A stretch of DNA of 5,406 nt, taken from positions 1 to 5,406 of the forward strand of contig JASLMQ010000878.1 in NCBI GenBank assembly GCA_030746455.1, written 5' to 3'. Both the position numbers and the translations under genes were made by a program. This document shows positions 1-5,406 of this stretch, in pieces (the first letter of the stretch is position 1; the number at the start of each line of letters is the position of its first letter). The notes below the pieces were generated by a model. It made no database searches. It had not been told where the DNA came from and saw only the letters and a list, made by a program, of their open reading frames with translations. This DNA is from Candidatus Latescibacterota bacterium (GTDB taxonomy: Bacteria > Latescibacterota > UBA2968 > GCA-2709665).

Positions 1-1061
1 TCAACATTCCCGACACCGTCGGCTACGCCGTGCCCGAGCAGTTCGGGGGTCTCATCAAGACCCTGTGTGACAGGGTGCCCAATATCGACCGGGCGGTGAT
101 CAGCGTGCACTGCCACGACGATCTGGGGATGGCGGTTGCGAACTCTCTGATCGCGCTGCGGAACGGTGCTCGCCAGGCCGAGTGTACGATCAACGGGCTG
201 GGCGAGAGGGCAGGAAACGCCTCGCTGGAGGAGATCGTGATGTCGATCCGCACCCGCGGCGACTATTTCGGCCTCCACACCGGTGTGGAGGCCCGCGAGA
301 TCTGCCCCACCAGTCGGCTGGTCAGCAGGCTGATGGGGATTGCCGTGCCGCCCAACAAGGCCATCGTGGGTGCCAACGCCTTCGCGCACAGCTCGGGGAT
401 CCATCAGGACGGCGTGCTCAAGGAGCGCCAGACCTTCGAGATCATCGCGCCACAGGATGTTGGGCTCGATGCCACACGCATCGTGCTGACGGCCCGGTCT
501 GGACGCCACGCGCTGCGGCACAGGCTGGAGGAACTGGGCTACAGGCTGTCGAAGGAAGACATCGACAAGACCTACGAACGCTTCCTCAGCGTCGCCGACA
601 AGAAGAAGGAAGTGTATGACGAGGACCTCATCGCCATCGTCGACGAAGAGATCCGAGACATCCCGCAGCGCTACCAGCTCGAGTACCTCCACACCGTGAG
701 CGGCACGGGCACCATCCCCACTGCAACGGTCCGGCTCCGAATCGACGATGGTGACGAGATCCAGGAGTCGGCCTGCGGGGACGGTCCTGTCGACGCCGCG
801 TACAAGGCCATATCGAAGGCCACGGGCACCTCGGTGCAGGTTGAGGAGTACGACATCCACGCTGTTACGGGCGGTGCAGAGGCCATGGGCGAGGTGAGCG
901 TACATCTGTCGGAGGACACCCACCATGCCACGGGTCGTGGCGTGTCCACCGACGTGATCGAGGCCAGTGCGAAGGCCTATATCGATGGCCTGAACCGGCT
1001 GGCGATTCGCGCAGGCTGGGAGAGACAACGCACCGGGGACTTCGACGCCCCTGGTAGATGA
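1..1061 (+). CDS. leuA: 2-isopropylmalate synthase (LeuA), 5'-truncated
   Basis: Catalyses the first committed step of leucine synthesis in the cytoplasm: acetyl-CoA plus 2-ketoisovalerate gives 2-isopropylmalate. The reading frame is already open at base 3 and ends at TGA 1059-1061; 352 codons are visible. Comparison with E. coli LeuA (523 residues) suggests that about 170 N-terminal residues, including the DTTLRDGEQ motif, lie upstream. Visible in order: NIPDTVGY at the left edge; the metal-binding HxHD (His codons at 108 and 114); NGLGERAGN (192-218), with the metal-ligand Asn at 216; and FAHSSGIHQDG, which links the barrel to the downstream subdomains. The C-terminal part, from about 660, is the LeuA dimer/regulatory domain where leucine binds in known homologues, ending with a STDVIEASAKAYIDGLNRL stretch. 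It looks complete, so leucine feedback inhibition is expected (inference). Homocitrate synthase and citramalate synthase were considered; the close colinear match to E. coli LeuA and the adjoining leuCDB favour LeuA. Confidence 0.96.
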   Translation, partial: NIPDTVGYAVPEQFGGLIKTLCDRVPNIDRAVISVHCHDDLGMAVANSLIALRNGARQAECTINGLGERAGNASLEEIVMSIRTRGDYFGLHTGVEAREICPTSRLVSRLMGIAVPPNKAIVGANAFAHSSGIHQDGVLKERQTFEIIAPQDVGLDATRIVLTARSGRHALRHRLEELGYRLSKEDIDKTYERFLSVADKKKEVYDEDLIAIVDEEIRDIPQRYQLEYLHTVSGTGTIPTATVRLRIDDGDEIQESACGDGPVDAAYKAISKATGTSVQVEEYDIHAVTGGAEAMGEVSVHLSEDTHHATGRGVSTDVIEASAKAYIDGLNRLAIRAGWERQRTGDFDAPGR

Positions 1062-1063
1062 GG
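1059..1063 (+). promoter_or_regulatory. leuC ribosome binding site overlapping the leuA stop
   Basis: TGAGG spans the leuA stop codon and continues as GAGG (1060-1063), 7 nt before the leuC ATG at 1071. A ribosome terminating on leuA sits directly on the leuC initiation region, which fits translational coupling of the two genes. The coupling is inferred, not seen. Confidence 0.6.
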
Positions 1064-1070
1064 CACCCAG

Positions 1071-2474
1071 ATGGGCCAGACGCTATTCCAGAAGGTGTGG
1101 GACGCCCACACCGTCCGCAAGCTGCCGTCCGGGCAGACCCAGCTGTTCATCGGGCTGCACCTCATCCACGAGGTCACCAGCCCTCAGGCATTTCAGATGA
1201 TGCGCGAGCGCGGCCTCGGGGTCGCCTACCCCGACAGAAGCTACGCGACGGTGGACCACATCGTGCCCACCGATGTCACGGCCAGGCCCTTCGCCGATCC
1301 GATGGCCGAGCAGATGATGGCTGCCATCGAGAAGAACGCTGAGGATTTCGGCGTGCCCTTCCTCGGCCTCGAAGACGACCGCCATGGAATCGTCCACGTG
1401 ATCGGGCCCGAGCTGGGGCTCACCCAGCCTGGGATGACGATTGCCTGCGGCGACAGCCACACGTCGACGCATGGCGCGTTCGGCGCCATAGCATTCGGGA
1501 TCGGTACCTCACAGGTTAGAGACGTGCTGGCCACCCAGTGTCTTGCCTTGGACCCGCTCAAGGTCCGCCGGATCGACGTTTCCGGCAGCCTGATGGATGG
1601 GGTCTCGGCCAAGGACGTGACCCTGACGGTCATCCGACACCTTGGTGTCAACGGGGGCGTGGGCTACGCCTATGAGTACGGAGGGCCCGCGGTCGAGGCC
1701 ATGGACATGGAGGCGCGGATGTCTCTGTGCAACATGTCGATCGAAGGCGGTGCCAGGGCTGGCTACGTCAACCCGGACGCGACCACCTTCGCCTACCTTC
1801 AGGGCCGACCCTTCGGGCCGCCTCCCGATGCCTTCCAGCGTGCATCGGAGTGGTGGGAATCGGTGGCATCCGACCAGGACGCCGCCTACGACGACGTCTT
1901 CCAGCTCGAGGGTTCGGCCATCGAGCCCACGGTCACGTGGGGGATCACGCCTGGACACGCCATCGGCGTGAGCGAGAAGATCCCCTCCCCCGCGGAGCTG
2001 TCCGAGGATCAGCGCGACGTGGCGGCGGAGGCCTACGAGTACATGGGCCTGAAGCCGGGAACGCCCATCGCCGGCACCCCCATCGACGTGGCCTTCGTGG
2101 GATCGTGCACGAACGGCCGTCTCTCCGACCTGAGAGTGGCCGCCGAAGTCGTACGGGGTCGCAAGGTGAGTGACAGGGTCAAAGCGCTTGCGGTCCCGGG
2201 GTCCCAGGCGGTTCGGCGGGCGGCGGAATCGGAGGGCCTGCATCGGATCTTTGAGGAGGCCGGGTTCGAATGGCGACACGCCGGGTGCTCCATGTGCCTG
2301 GCGATGAACCCCGACAAGCTGGTAGGACGGCAGATCTCCGCCTCCTCGAGCAACCGAAATTTCAAGGGCCGCCAGGGAAGCCCCACCGGCCGGACCCTCC
2401 TGATGAGCCCTGCCATGGTTGCGGCGGCAGCCGTCGCCGGCGAGGTCGTCGACGTCCGCACCATGCTGAACTAG
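1071..2474 (+). CDS. leuC: 3-isopropylmalate dehydratase large subunit (LeuC)
   Basis: Large subunit of isopropylmalate isomerase, a [4Fe-4S] aconitase-family enzyme. It dehydrates 2-isopropylmalate and rehydrates it to 3-isopropylmalate together with LeuD; it can also act on citramalate in the CimA route. The product is 467 aa, against 466 for E. coli LeuC, and is colinear throughout. Seen: the N-terminal [22 protein letters not shown] from residue 127; [12 protein letters not shown] mid-protein; GSCTNGR with Cys346; and [11 protein letters not shown] with Cys406 and Cys409. These three cysteines are the expected cluster ligands, so the enzyme looks intact. [10 protein letters not shown] and SPAMVAAAA follow near the C-terminus. 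The ATG at 1071 is chosen because the protein then starts with [13 protein letters not shown], matching the family start, and GAGG is correctly spaced. It is the bacterial long form that pairs with a separate small subunit, and it is 9 nt from leuA and 16 nt from leuD. Confidence 0.97.
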   Translation: MGQTLFQKVWDAHTVRKLPSGQTQLFIGLHLIHEVTSPQAFQMMRERGLGVAYPDRSYATVDHIVPTDVTARPFADPMAEQMMAAIEKNAEDFGVPFLGLEDDRHGIVHVIGPELGLTQPGMTIACGDSHTSTHGAFGAIAFGIGTSQVRDVLATQCLALDPLKVRRIDVSGSLMDGVSAKDVTLTVIRHLGVNGGVGYAYEYGGPAVEAMDMEARMSLCNMSIEGGARAGYVNPDATTFAYLQGRPFGPPPDAFQRASEWWESVASDQDAAYDDVFQLEGSAIEPTVTWGITPGHAIGVSEKIPSPAELSEDQRDVAAEAYEYMGLKPGTPIAGTPIDVAFVGSCTNGRLSDLRVAAEVVRGRKVSDRVKALAVPGSQAVRRAAESEGLHRIFEEAGFEWRHAGCSMCLAMNPDKLVGRQISASSSNRNFKGRQGSPTGRTLLMSPAMVAAAAVAGEVVDVRTMLN

Positions 2475-2476
2475 CT

Positions 2477-2484
2477 AGGATGGA
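2477..2484 (+). promoter_or_regulatory. leuD ribosome binding site
   Basis: In the 16-nt leuC-leuD gap the purine-rich AGGATGGA lies just before the ATG at 2491. Either AGGA (10 nt spacing) or GGA (6 nt spacing) could pair with 16S rRNA. It is weaker than the sites before leuB and cimA, consistent with re-initiation by ribosomes leaving leuC. Confidence 0.45.
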
Positions 2485-2490
2485 ACTGTC

Positions 2491-3087
2491 ATGAACGCAA
2501 CCAGCTCTTCGGTCGTGGAGATAGAGGGTCGCGGGATCCCTTTGCGCGGGAACGACATCGACACCGACCGCATCATACCCGCACGCTACCTGAGAAGCAT
2601 CACCTTCGAGGGCCTCGGTGAACACGCCTTCGAGGATGACCGGAAGGAGGGAGGACATCCCTTCGACCACTCCCGCTACCAGGGGGCGTCCATCCTGATC
2701 GCCAACGAGAACTTCGGGTGCGGCTCCTCGCGGGAGCACGCCCCTCAGGCACTGATGCGATGGGGCATCCACGCCCTGGTCGGGGAATCGTTCGCCGAGA
2801 TTTTTCGCGGGAATTGCACGGCGATGGGTGTGCCCTGCGTGACGGCCGGCAGCGAGGCAATCGGCCTCCTGATGGAAGCCATCGAGGCCGATCCCGCGAT
2901 CGAGGCGACGCTCGACCTAAGATCCAAGACGCTCACATACGGCGAGACCGTCTTGCCGATCGACATCCCGGAGGGCAACCGCGTCCAGCTCCTGGAGGGT
3001 GCCTGGGATGCGACCGGCATGCTGCTGGAGGCCGCCGACGAGGTCCGATCCGTGGCCGATCGTCTGCCCTACATAGCGGGCTTCTAG
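2491..3087 (+). CDS. leuD: 3-isopropylmalate dehydratase small subunit (LeuD)
   Basis: Small (swivel-domain) subunit of isopropylmalate isomerase; it closes over the LeuC iron-sulfur cluster and supplies substrate-binding residues. The product is 198 aa, against about 201 for E. coli LeuD. Seen: GNDIDTDRIIPARYL at residues 20-34, the family motif near the N-terminus; NFGCGSSREHAPQAL from residue 74, with Cys77, Ser79-Ser80, Arg81 and His83, the signature of the aconitase swivel domain; and FRGNC soon after, as in LeuD proteins. The C-terminal part is less conserved, as usual for the family. The ATG at 2491 gives a short N-terminal extension before a beta-strand-like segment (VVEIEGRGIPL). A homoaconitase or archaeal-type small subunit was considered and is less likely given the bacterial-length LeuC next door. 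Confidence 0.96.
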   Translation: MNATSSSVVEIEGRGIPLRGNDIDTDRIIPARYLRSITFEGLGEHAFEDDRKEGGHPFDHSRYQGASILIANENFGCGSSREHAPQALMRWGIHALVGESFAEIFRGNCTAMGVPCVTAGSEAIGLLMEAIEADPAIEATLDLRSKTLTYGETVLPIDIPEGNRVQLLEGAWDATGMLLEAADEVRSVADRLPYIAGF

Positions 3088-3161
3088 GGCCCCGAGAACA
3101 CGGCTGCGGGCGGGGAACACCGTGCCGCTCTGGCCGCCGACACAGATCACCCAAGAACTCC

Positions 3162-3167
3162 AGGAGG
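3162..3167 (+). promoter_or_regulatory. Strong Shine-Dalgarno that fixes the leuB start at TTG 3173
   Basis: A perfect AGGAGG lies 5 nt before TTG 3173. No ATG is available near the start of the conserved protein, and the in-frame GTG at 3122 would add 17 residues with no family resemblance. The site therefore decides the start in favour of TTG. Confidence 0.8.
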
Positions 3168-3172
3168 CACCC

Positions 3173-4237
3173 TTGCCACACAAGATCGCCATCATTCCGG
3201 GTGACGGCACAGGACCCGAAGTGGTTGCCGAAGGCCTCAAATGCCTTGAGGCCGCTGCCAGCAGGGTCGGATTCGAGTACGAAACGGCCGAGTATGACTT
3301 CGGCGGAGAGCGCTACAAGCGGACCGGCGAGGTCCTGCCCGACTCGGCCCTCGACGAACTCAGGGGATTCGACGCGGTCTACCTCGGCGCCATCGGGCAC
3401 CCCGATGTGAAACCCGGCATCCTGGAGAAGGGCATCCTCCTCCGGATGCGCTTCGAGCTCGACCAGTACATCAACCTCCGTCCCGTTAAGCTCTACCCCA
3501 ACGTGGATTGCCCCTTGAAGGACAAGGGTCCCGAAGACATCGATTTCGTCGTCGTTCGAGAAAACACGGAGGGACTTTACACGGGCAGCGGTGGGTTCCT
3601 CAAGAAGGGCACGTCGGACGAGATCGCGATCCAGGAGTCCGTCAACACCCGCAAGGGTGTGGAGAGGTGCCTCCGCTACGCGTTCGAACTGACGCGCAGA
3701 CGCAAGAAGTCGAACACCCTGACCCTGTGTGGGAAGACCAACGTGCTGACCTTCGCCTTCGACCTGTGGGAGCGCGTTTTCCACGAGATCGGCGAGGCCG
3801 ACTACCCCGAGGTGAAACGCGACTATGCCCACGTGGATGCCACGTGCATGTGGATGGTCAAGAATCCGGAATGGTTCGACGTGATCGTCACGGACAACAT
3901 GTTCGGCGACATCATCACGGACCTGGGTGCCATGGTACAGGGAGGGATGGGAGTCGCCGCGGGCGGAAACATCAACCCCGAAGGGGTCTCGATGTTCGAA
4001 CCCATCGGCGGATCGGCGCCGAAGTACGCCGGCCAGGGCATCATAAACCCGGTGGCCGGGATCGCCGCCTGCCAGATGATGCTCGACGTCCTGGGAGAAG
4101 AGGAGGCCGCTGGCAAGGTGGAGGCGGCCATCATCGAGGTCGTGGGCACCAAGCTGAAGAGCATGGCCGCCGGTCAGATGGGATACTCCACCTCACAGGT
4201 GGGCGATCTGATCGCCGAGGCCGTGGCTCGCGACTAG
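3173..4237 (+). CDS. leuB: 3-isopropylmalate dehydrogenase (LeuB), possibly NADP-dependent
   Basis: Oxidises and decarboxylates 3-isopropylmalate to 2-ketoisocaproate; it likely also converts erythro-3-methylmalate to 2-ketobutyrate in the CimA route. From TTG 3173 it is 354 aa, the normal family length. Seen: GDGTGPEV at residues 10-17; Arg93 and Arg103, ten apart as in Thermus LeuB; Arg129 and Tyr136 in RENTEGLYTG; Lys188 in GKTNVL; Asp222, Asp246 and Asp250 as metal ligands, with the same spacing as Thermus D217/D241/D245. Leu89-Leu90 occupy the hydrophobic-pocket positions expected for an isopropyl side chain, against isocitrate as substrate. Odd: after GGSAP comes Lys284-Tyr285, the NADP-type pair, instead of Asp-Ile; see the finding. 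Overall it resembles the actinobacterial and other non-proteobacterial LeuB branch. Isocitrate, homoisocitrate and tartrate dehydrogenases are relatives with overlapping motifs; the leu context makes LeuB by far the best call. It lies 85 nt after leuD; that gap shows no convincing structure. Confidence 0.93.
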   Translation: MPHKIAIIPGDGTGPEVVAEGLKCLEAAASRVGFEYETAEYDFGGERYKRTGEVLPDSALDELRGFDAVYLGAIGHPDVKPGILEKGILLRMRFELDQYINLRPVKLYPNVDCPLKDKGPEDIDFVVVRENTEGLYTGSGGFLKKGTSDEIAIQESVNTRKGVERCLRYAFELTRRRKKSNTLTLCGKTNVLTFAFDLWERVFHEIGEADYPEVKRDYAHVDATCMWMVKNPEWFDVIVTDNMFGDIITDLGAMVQGGMGVAAGGNINPEGVSMFEPIGGSAPKYAGQGIINPVAGIAACQMMLDVLGEEEAAGKVEAAIIEVVGTKLKSMAAGQMGYSTSQVGDLIAEAVARD

Positions 4238-4309
4238 ACAACCCAGCCAATCGTAAGGCAGACATGCGCGAGAACATCGTAGTGCAGCGGAAAGGACGGT
4301 GGGACCAAA

Positions 4310-4329
4310 CGGGCGGCTCCGGTCGCCCG
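4310..4329 (+). repeat. 6-bp GC inverted repeat between leuB and cimA
   Basis: CGGGCG (4310-4315) is perfectly complementary to CGCCCG (4324-4329) across an 8-nt loop, all GC pairs. In GC-rich DNA a 6-bp stem can arise by chance, so functional meaning is uncertain. It lies 6 nt before the 8-bp hairpin. Confidence 0.3.
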
Positions 4330-4335
4330 GCCGTC

Positions 4336-4354
4336 ATTGAGTCGGGGACTCGAT
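4336..4354 (+). repeat. 8-bp hairpin between leuB and cimA
   Basis: Bases 4336-4343 pair with 4347-4354 around a GGG loop: five Watson-Crick pairs (GAGTC/GACTC) next to the loop, then one G-U and two A-U pairs. It is the best stem in the gap. There is no T-run after it (AGCACAAGC follows), so it is not a standard intrinsic terminator. Confidence 0.45.
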
Positions 4355-4382
4355 AGCACAAGCTGCAGCCCAAGCCGCCTCC

Positions 4383-4404
4383 CAGCCGGCCTCGCACGCG
4401 GCTG
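4383..4404 (+). repeat. 6-bp inverted repeat upstream of cimA
   Basis: CAGCCG (4383-4388) is complementary to CGGCTG (4399-4404) with a 10-nt loop, ending 27 nt before the cimA ribosome binding site. It is the third stem in the gap and the one nearest to cimA. Chance occurrence is possible at this base composition. Confidence 0.25.
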
Positions 4405-4431
4405 AAGGTTTGAGATCGCCGATTCCTTGTC

Positions 4432-4437
4432 GGAGGA
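4432..4437 (+). promoter_or_regulatory. cimA ribosome binding site
   Basis: GGAGGA lies 6 nt before GTG 4444 and is a strong match to the anti-Shine-Dalgarno sequence. It supports the GTG as start, which places the conserved CTLRDGAQ motif nine residues in, as in the family. Confidence 0.8.
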
Positions 4438-4443
4438 TACACC

Positions 4444-5406
4444 GTGTCAGATTCCATAGAGATCTACGATTGCACCCTTCGCGACGGCGCCCAGGCGGAA
4501 GACATCGCCTTCTCCGTCGACGACAAGTTGATGGTGGCCCGCAGGCTGGACGACCTGGGGGTCCACTATATCGAGGGCGGATGGCCCAATCCGACCAACC
4601 CGAAGGACCTGGAGTTCTTCCTCAGGGCACGGGATCTCCCCTTCGCCAACGCCCGGATCGCGGCGTTCGGGAGCACCCGCCGACCCTCGAACCCACCCGA
4701 GGACGATCCCACGCTTCGCACGCTCCTGGAGGCAGGGACCGAAGTCGTCACCATTTTCGGCAAGAGCTGGGGGCTCCACGTCACCGACGTCTTGCGCACT
4801 GGCCTCGAAAACAACCTGGAGCTGATCCGCGACTCTGTGGCCTACCTCAAAAGCAACGGCCGCGAGGTTGTGTACGATGCGGAGCACTTTTTCGACGGCT
4901 ACCGTGCCGATCCGGACTACGCGACGAGCACCCTGCAGGCTGCTCGCGAGGGCGGTGCGGATATCCTCGTGCTCTGCGACACCAACGGCGGCATCCTTCC
5001 CTCCGAGCTGAAAGACGTGATCCTGGCGACTAAGGAAGCGATCGATATGCCGTTCGGGATTCACACGCACAACGATGCCGGCACGGCGGTCGCCAACAGC
5101 ATCGTCGCCGTCGAACTCGGGGCAGTTCAGGTTCAGGGCACCTTCAACGGCTACGGCGAGCGGTGCGGAAACGCGAACCTCTGCACGATCATCCCCAACC
5201 TGGAGCTGAAGCTCGGCAAGGCCTGCCTGGGCCGTGAGCGCCTCAAGAAGCTGATGGACTTCTCGCGCTTCCTGAGCGAGGTGGCCAACGTCCATCACGA
5301 CCACAGGCAGCCCTATGTGGGCGAAAGCGCGTTTGCACACAAGGGGGGGATCCACATCGACGCGATGATGAAGCACTCCGCCTCCTATGAACACTGCCGC
5401 GCCCCG
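4444..5406 (+). CDS. cimA: (R)-citramalate synthase (CimA), 3'-truncated
   Basis: Condenses acetyl-CoA with pyruvate to (R)-citramalate, the entry to the threonine-independent isoleucine pathway. From GTG 4444 the frame stays open for 321 codons to the window edge. Family members are about 520-540 aa, so the distal regulatory part is missing. Seen: DCTLRDGAQAE at residues 9-19, with Arg13 and metal-binding Asp14; YIEGGWP with Glu44; VTIFGKSW and YDAEHFFDGY mid-barrel; HTHND with metal-ligand His207 and His209; NGYGERCGNANLC with Asn243; and FAHKGGIHIDA with His304. The EGGWP, IFGKSW and AEHFFDGY segments are typical of the Geobacter-type CimA and differ from LeuA, homocitrate synthase and HMG-CoA lyase. 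One small oddity is WPNPTNPKD, where the Geobacter protein, as I recall it, has a one-residue-shorter WPGSNPKD. It lies on the same strand as leuCDB, whose products can process its product, 206 nt downstream of leuB; it may be co-transcribed or have its own control. Confidence 0.95.
   Translation, partial: MSDSIEIYDCTLRDGAQAEDIAFSVDDKLMVARRLDDLGVHYIEGGWPNPTNPKDLEFFLRARDLPFANARIAAFGSTRRPSNPPEDDPTLRTLLEAGTEVVTIFGKSWGLHVTDVLRTGLENNLELIRDSVAYLKSNGREVVYDAEHFFDGYRADPDYATSTLQAAREGGADILVLCDTNGGILPSELKDVILATKEAIDMPFGIHTHNDAGTAVANSIVAVELGAVQVQGTFNGYGERCGNANLCTIIPNLELKLGKACLGRERLKKLMDFSRFLSEVANVHHDHRQPYVGESAFAHKGGIHIDAMMKHSASYEHCRAP

Larger units (their letters stand above)
4238..4443 (+). other. leuB-cimA intergenic gap with short inverted repeats
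   Basis: This 206-nt gap is by far the longest in the cluster and lacks a convincing protein-coding gene. It contains three successive inverted repeats (4310-4329, 4336-4354, 4383-4404), a 30-codon ATG frame (4264-4356) with a weak AAGG upstream, and the cimA ribosome binding site at its right end. I found no convincing -35/-10 pair, no U-tract after any hairpin, and no tRNA-like fold. It may be a cimA leader or simply non-coding spacer; the role is not known. Confidence 0.4.

Noticed and set aside
3088..3161. Structured element in the leuD-leuB gap (CACGG 3099-3103 with CCGTG 3120-3124)
   Set aside because: Only 5 bp with a 16-nt loop in GC-rich DNA, which is easily chance; no promoter or terminator features around it.
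3122..3172. GTG 3122 as the leuB start
   Set aside because: The 17 extra residues do not resemble LeuB N-termini, and a perfect AGGAGG sits inside this stretch, correctly spaced for TTG 3173.
3173..4237. Isocitrate, homoisocitrate or tartrate dehydrogenase instead of LeuB
   Set aside because: The Lys-Tyr pair recalls isocitrate dehydrogenase and RENTEGLY occurs in homoisocitrate dehydrogenases. The length, the Leu-Leu pocket residues and the position right after leuCD make 3-isopropylmalate the likely substrate.
4336..4362. Intrinsic terminator after leuB
   Set aside because: The hairpin is decent but is followed by AGCACAAGC, without a T-run, and lies about 100 nt past the leuB stop.
4447..5394. 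315-codon open frame on the - strand opposite cimA
   Set aside because: cimA on the + strand has family motifs along its full visible length; the antisense frame has none and is expected from strong third-position GC bias. The same holds for long - strand frames at 2933-3832 and 1509-2279.
1..5406. Mobile elements, CRISPR arrays, tRNA/rRNA genes or phage genes
   Set aside because: No transposase-like frames, regularly spaced direct repeats, or cloverleaf-like segments were seen; almost all of the window is accounted for by the five metabolic genes.

Overview
The window is a run of five branched-chain amino acid biosynthesis genes, all on the + strand: leuA (5' end missing), leuC, leuD, leuB and cimA (3' end missing). 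The DNA is GC-rich, with G or C strongly favoured at third codon positions. Starts are mixed (ATG, ATG, TTG, GTG), each preceded by a purine-rich ribosome binding site. This is a GC-rich bacterium. The separate LeuC and LeuD chains and the Geobacter-type CimA are bacterial in style. LeuB resembles the actinobacterial and other non-proteobacterial branch more than E. coli LeuB. I cannot assign a phylum from this window alone.

Layout: the last 352 codons of leuA (1-1061) cover the second half of the catalytic barrel and the whole leucine-sensing C-terminal domain. leuC (1071-2474) follows after 9 nt and leuD (2491-3087) after another 16 nt, so these three look translationally linked. An 85-nt gap precedes leuB (3173-4237), whose best start is a TTG behind a perfect AGGAGG. 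A 206-nt gap (4238-4443) holds three short inverted repeats and a 30-codon reading frame of doubtful meaning. cimA then starts at GTG 4444 and runs off the window.

Pathway logic: LeuA condenses acetyl-CoA with 2-ketoisovalerate and commits carbon to leucine. CimA condenses acetyl-CoA with pyruvate to give (R)-citramalate, which leads through 2-ketobutyrate to isoleucine without threonine. LeuCD (isomerase) and LeuB (oxidative decarboxylase) can carry out the next two steps of both routes. The cluster therefore reads as two entry enzymes around a shared three-protein chain-elongation core.

This is mainly well-understood metabolism and I see no novel defence, mobile or RNA system. The most interesting detail is that LeuB has Lys-Tyr where NAD-dependent homologues have Asp-Ile, with matching changes at three other coenzyme positions. 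This suggests NADP use. The structured, possibly regulatory leuB-cimA gap is second.
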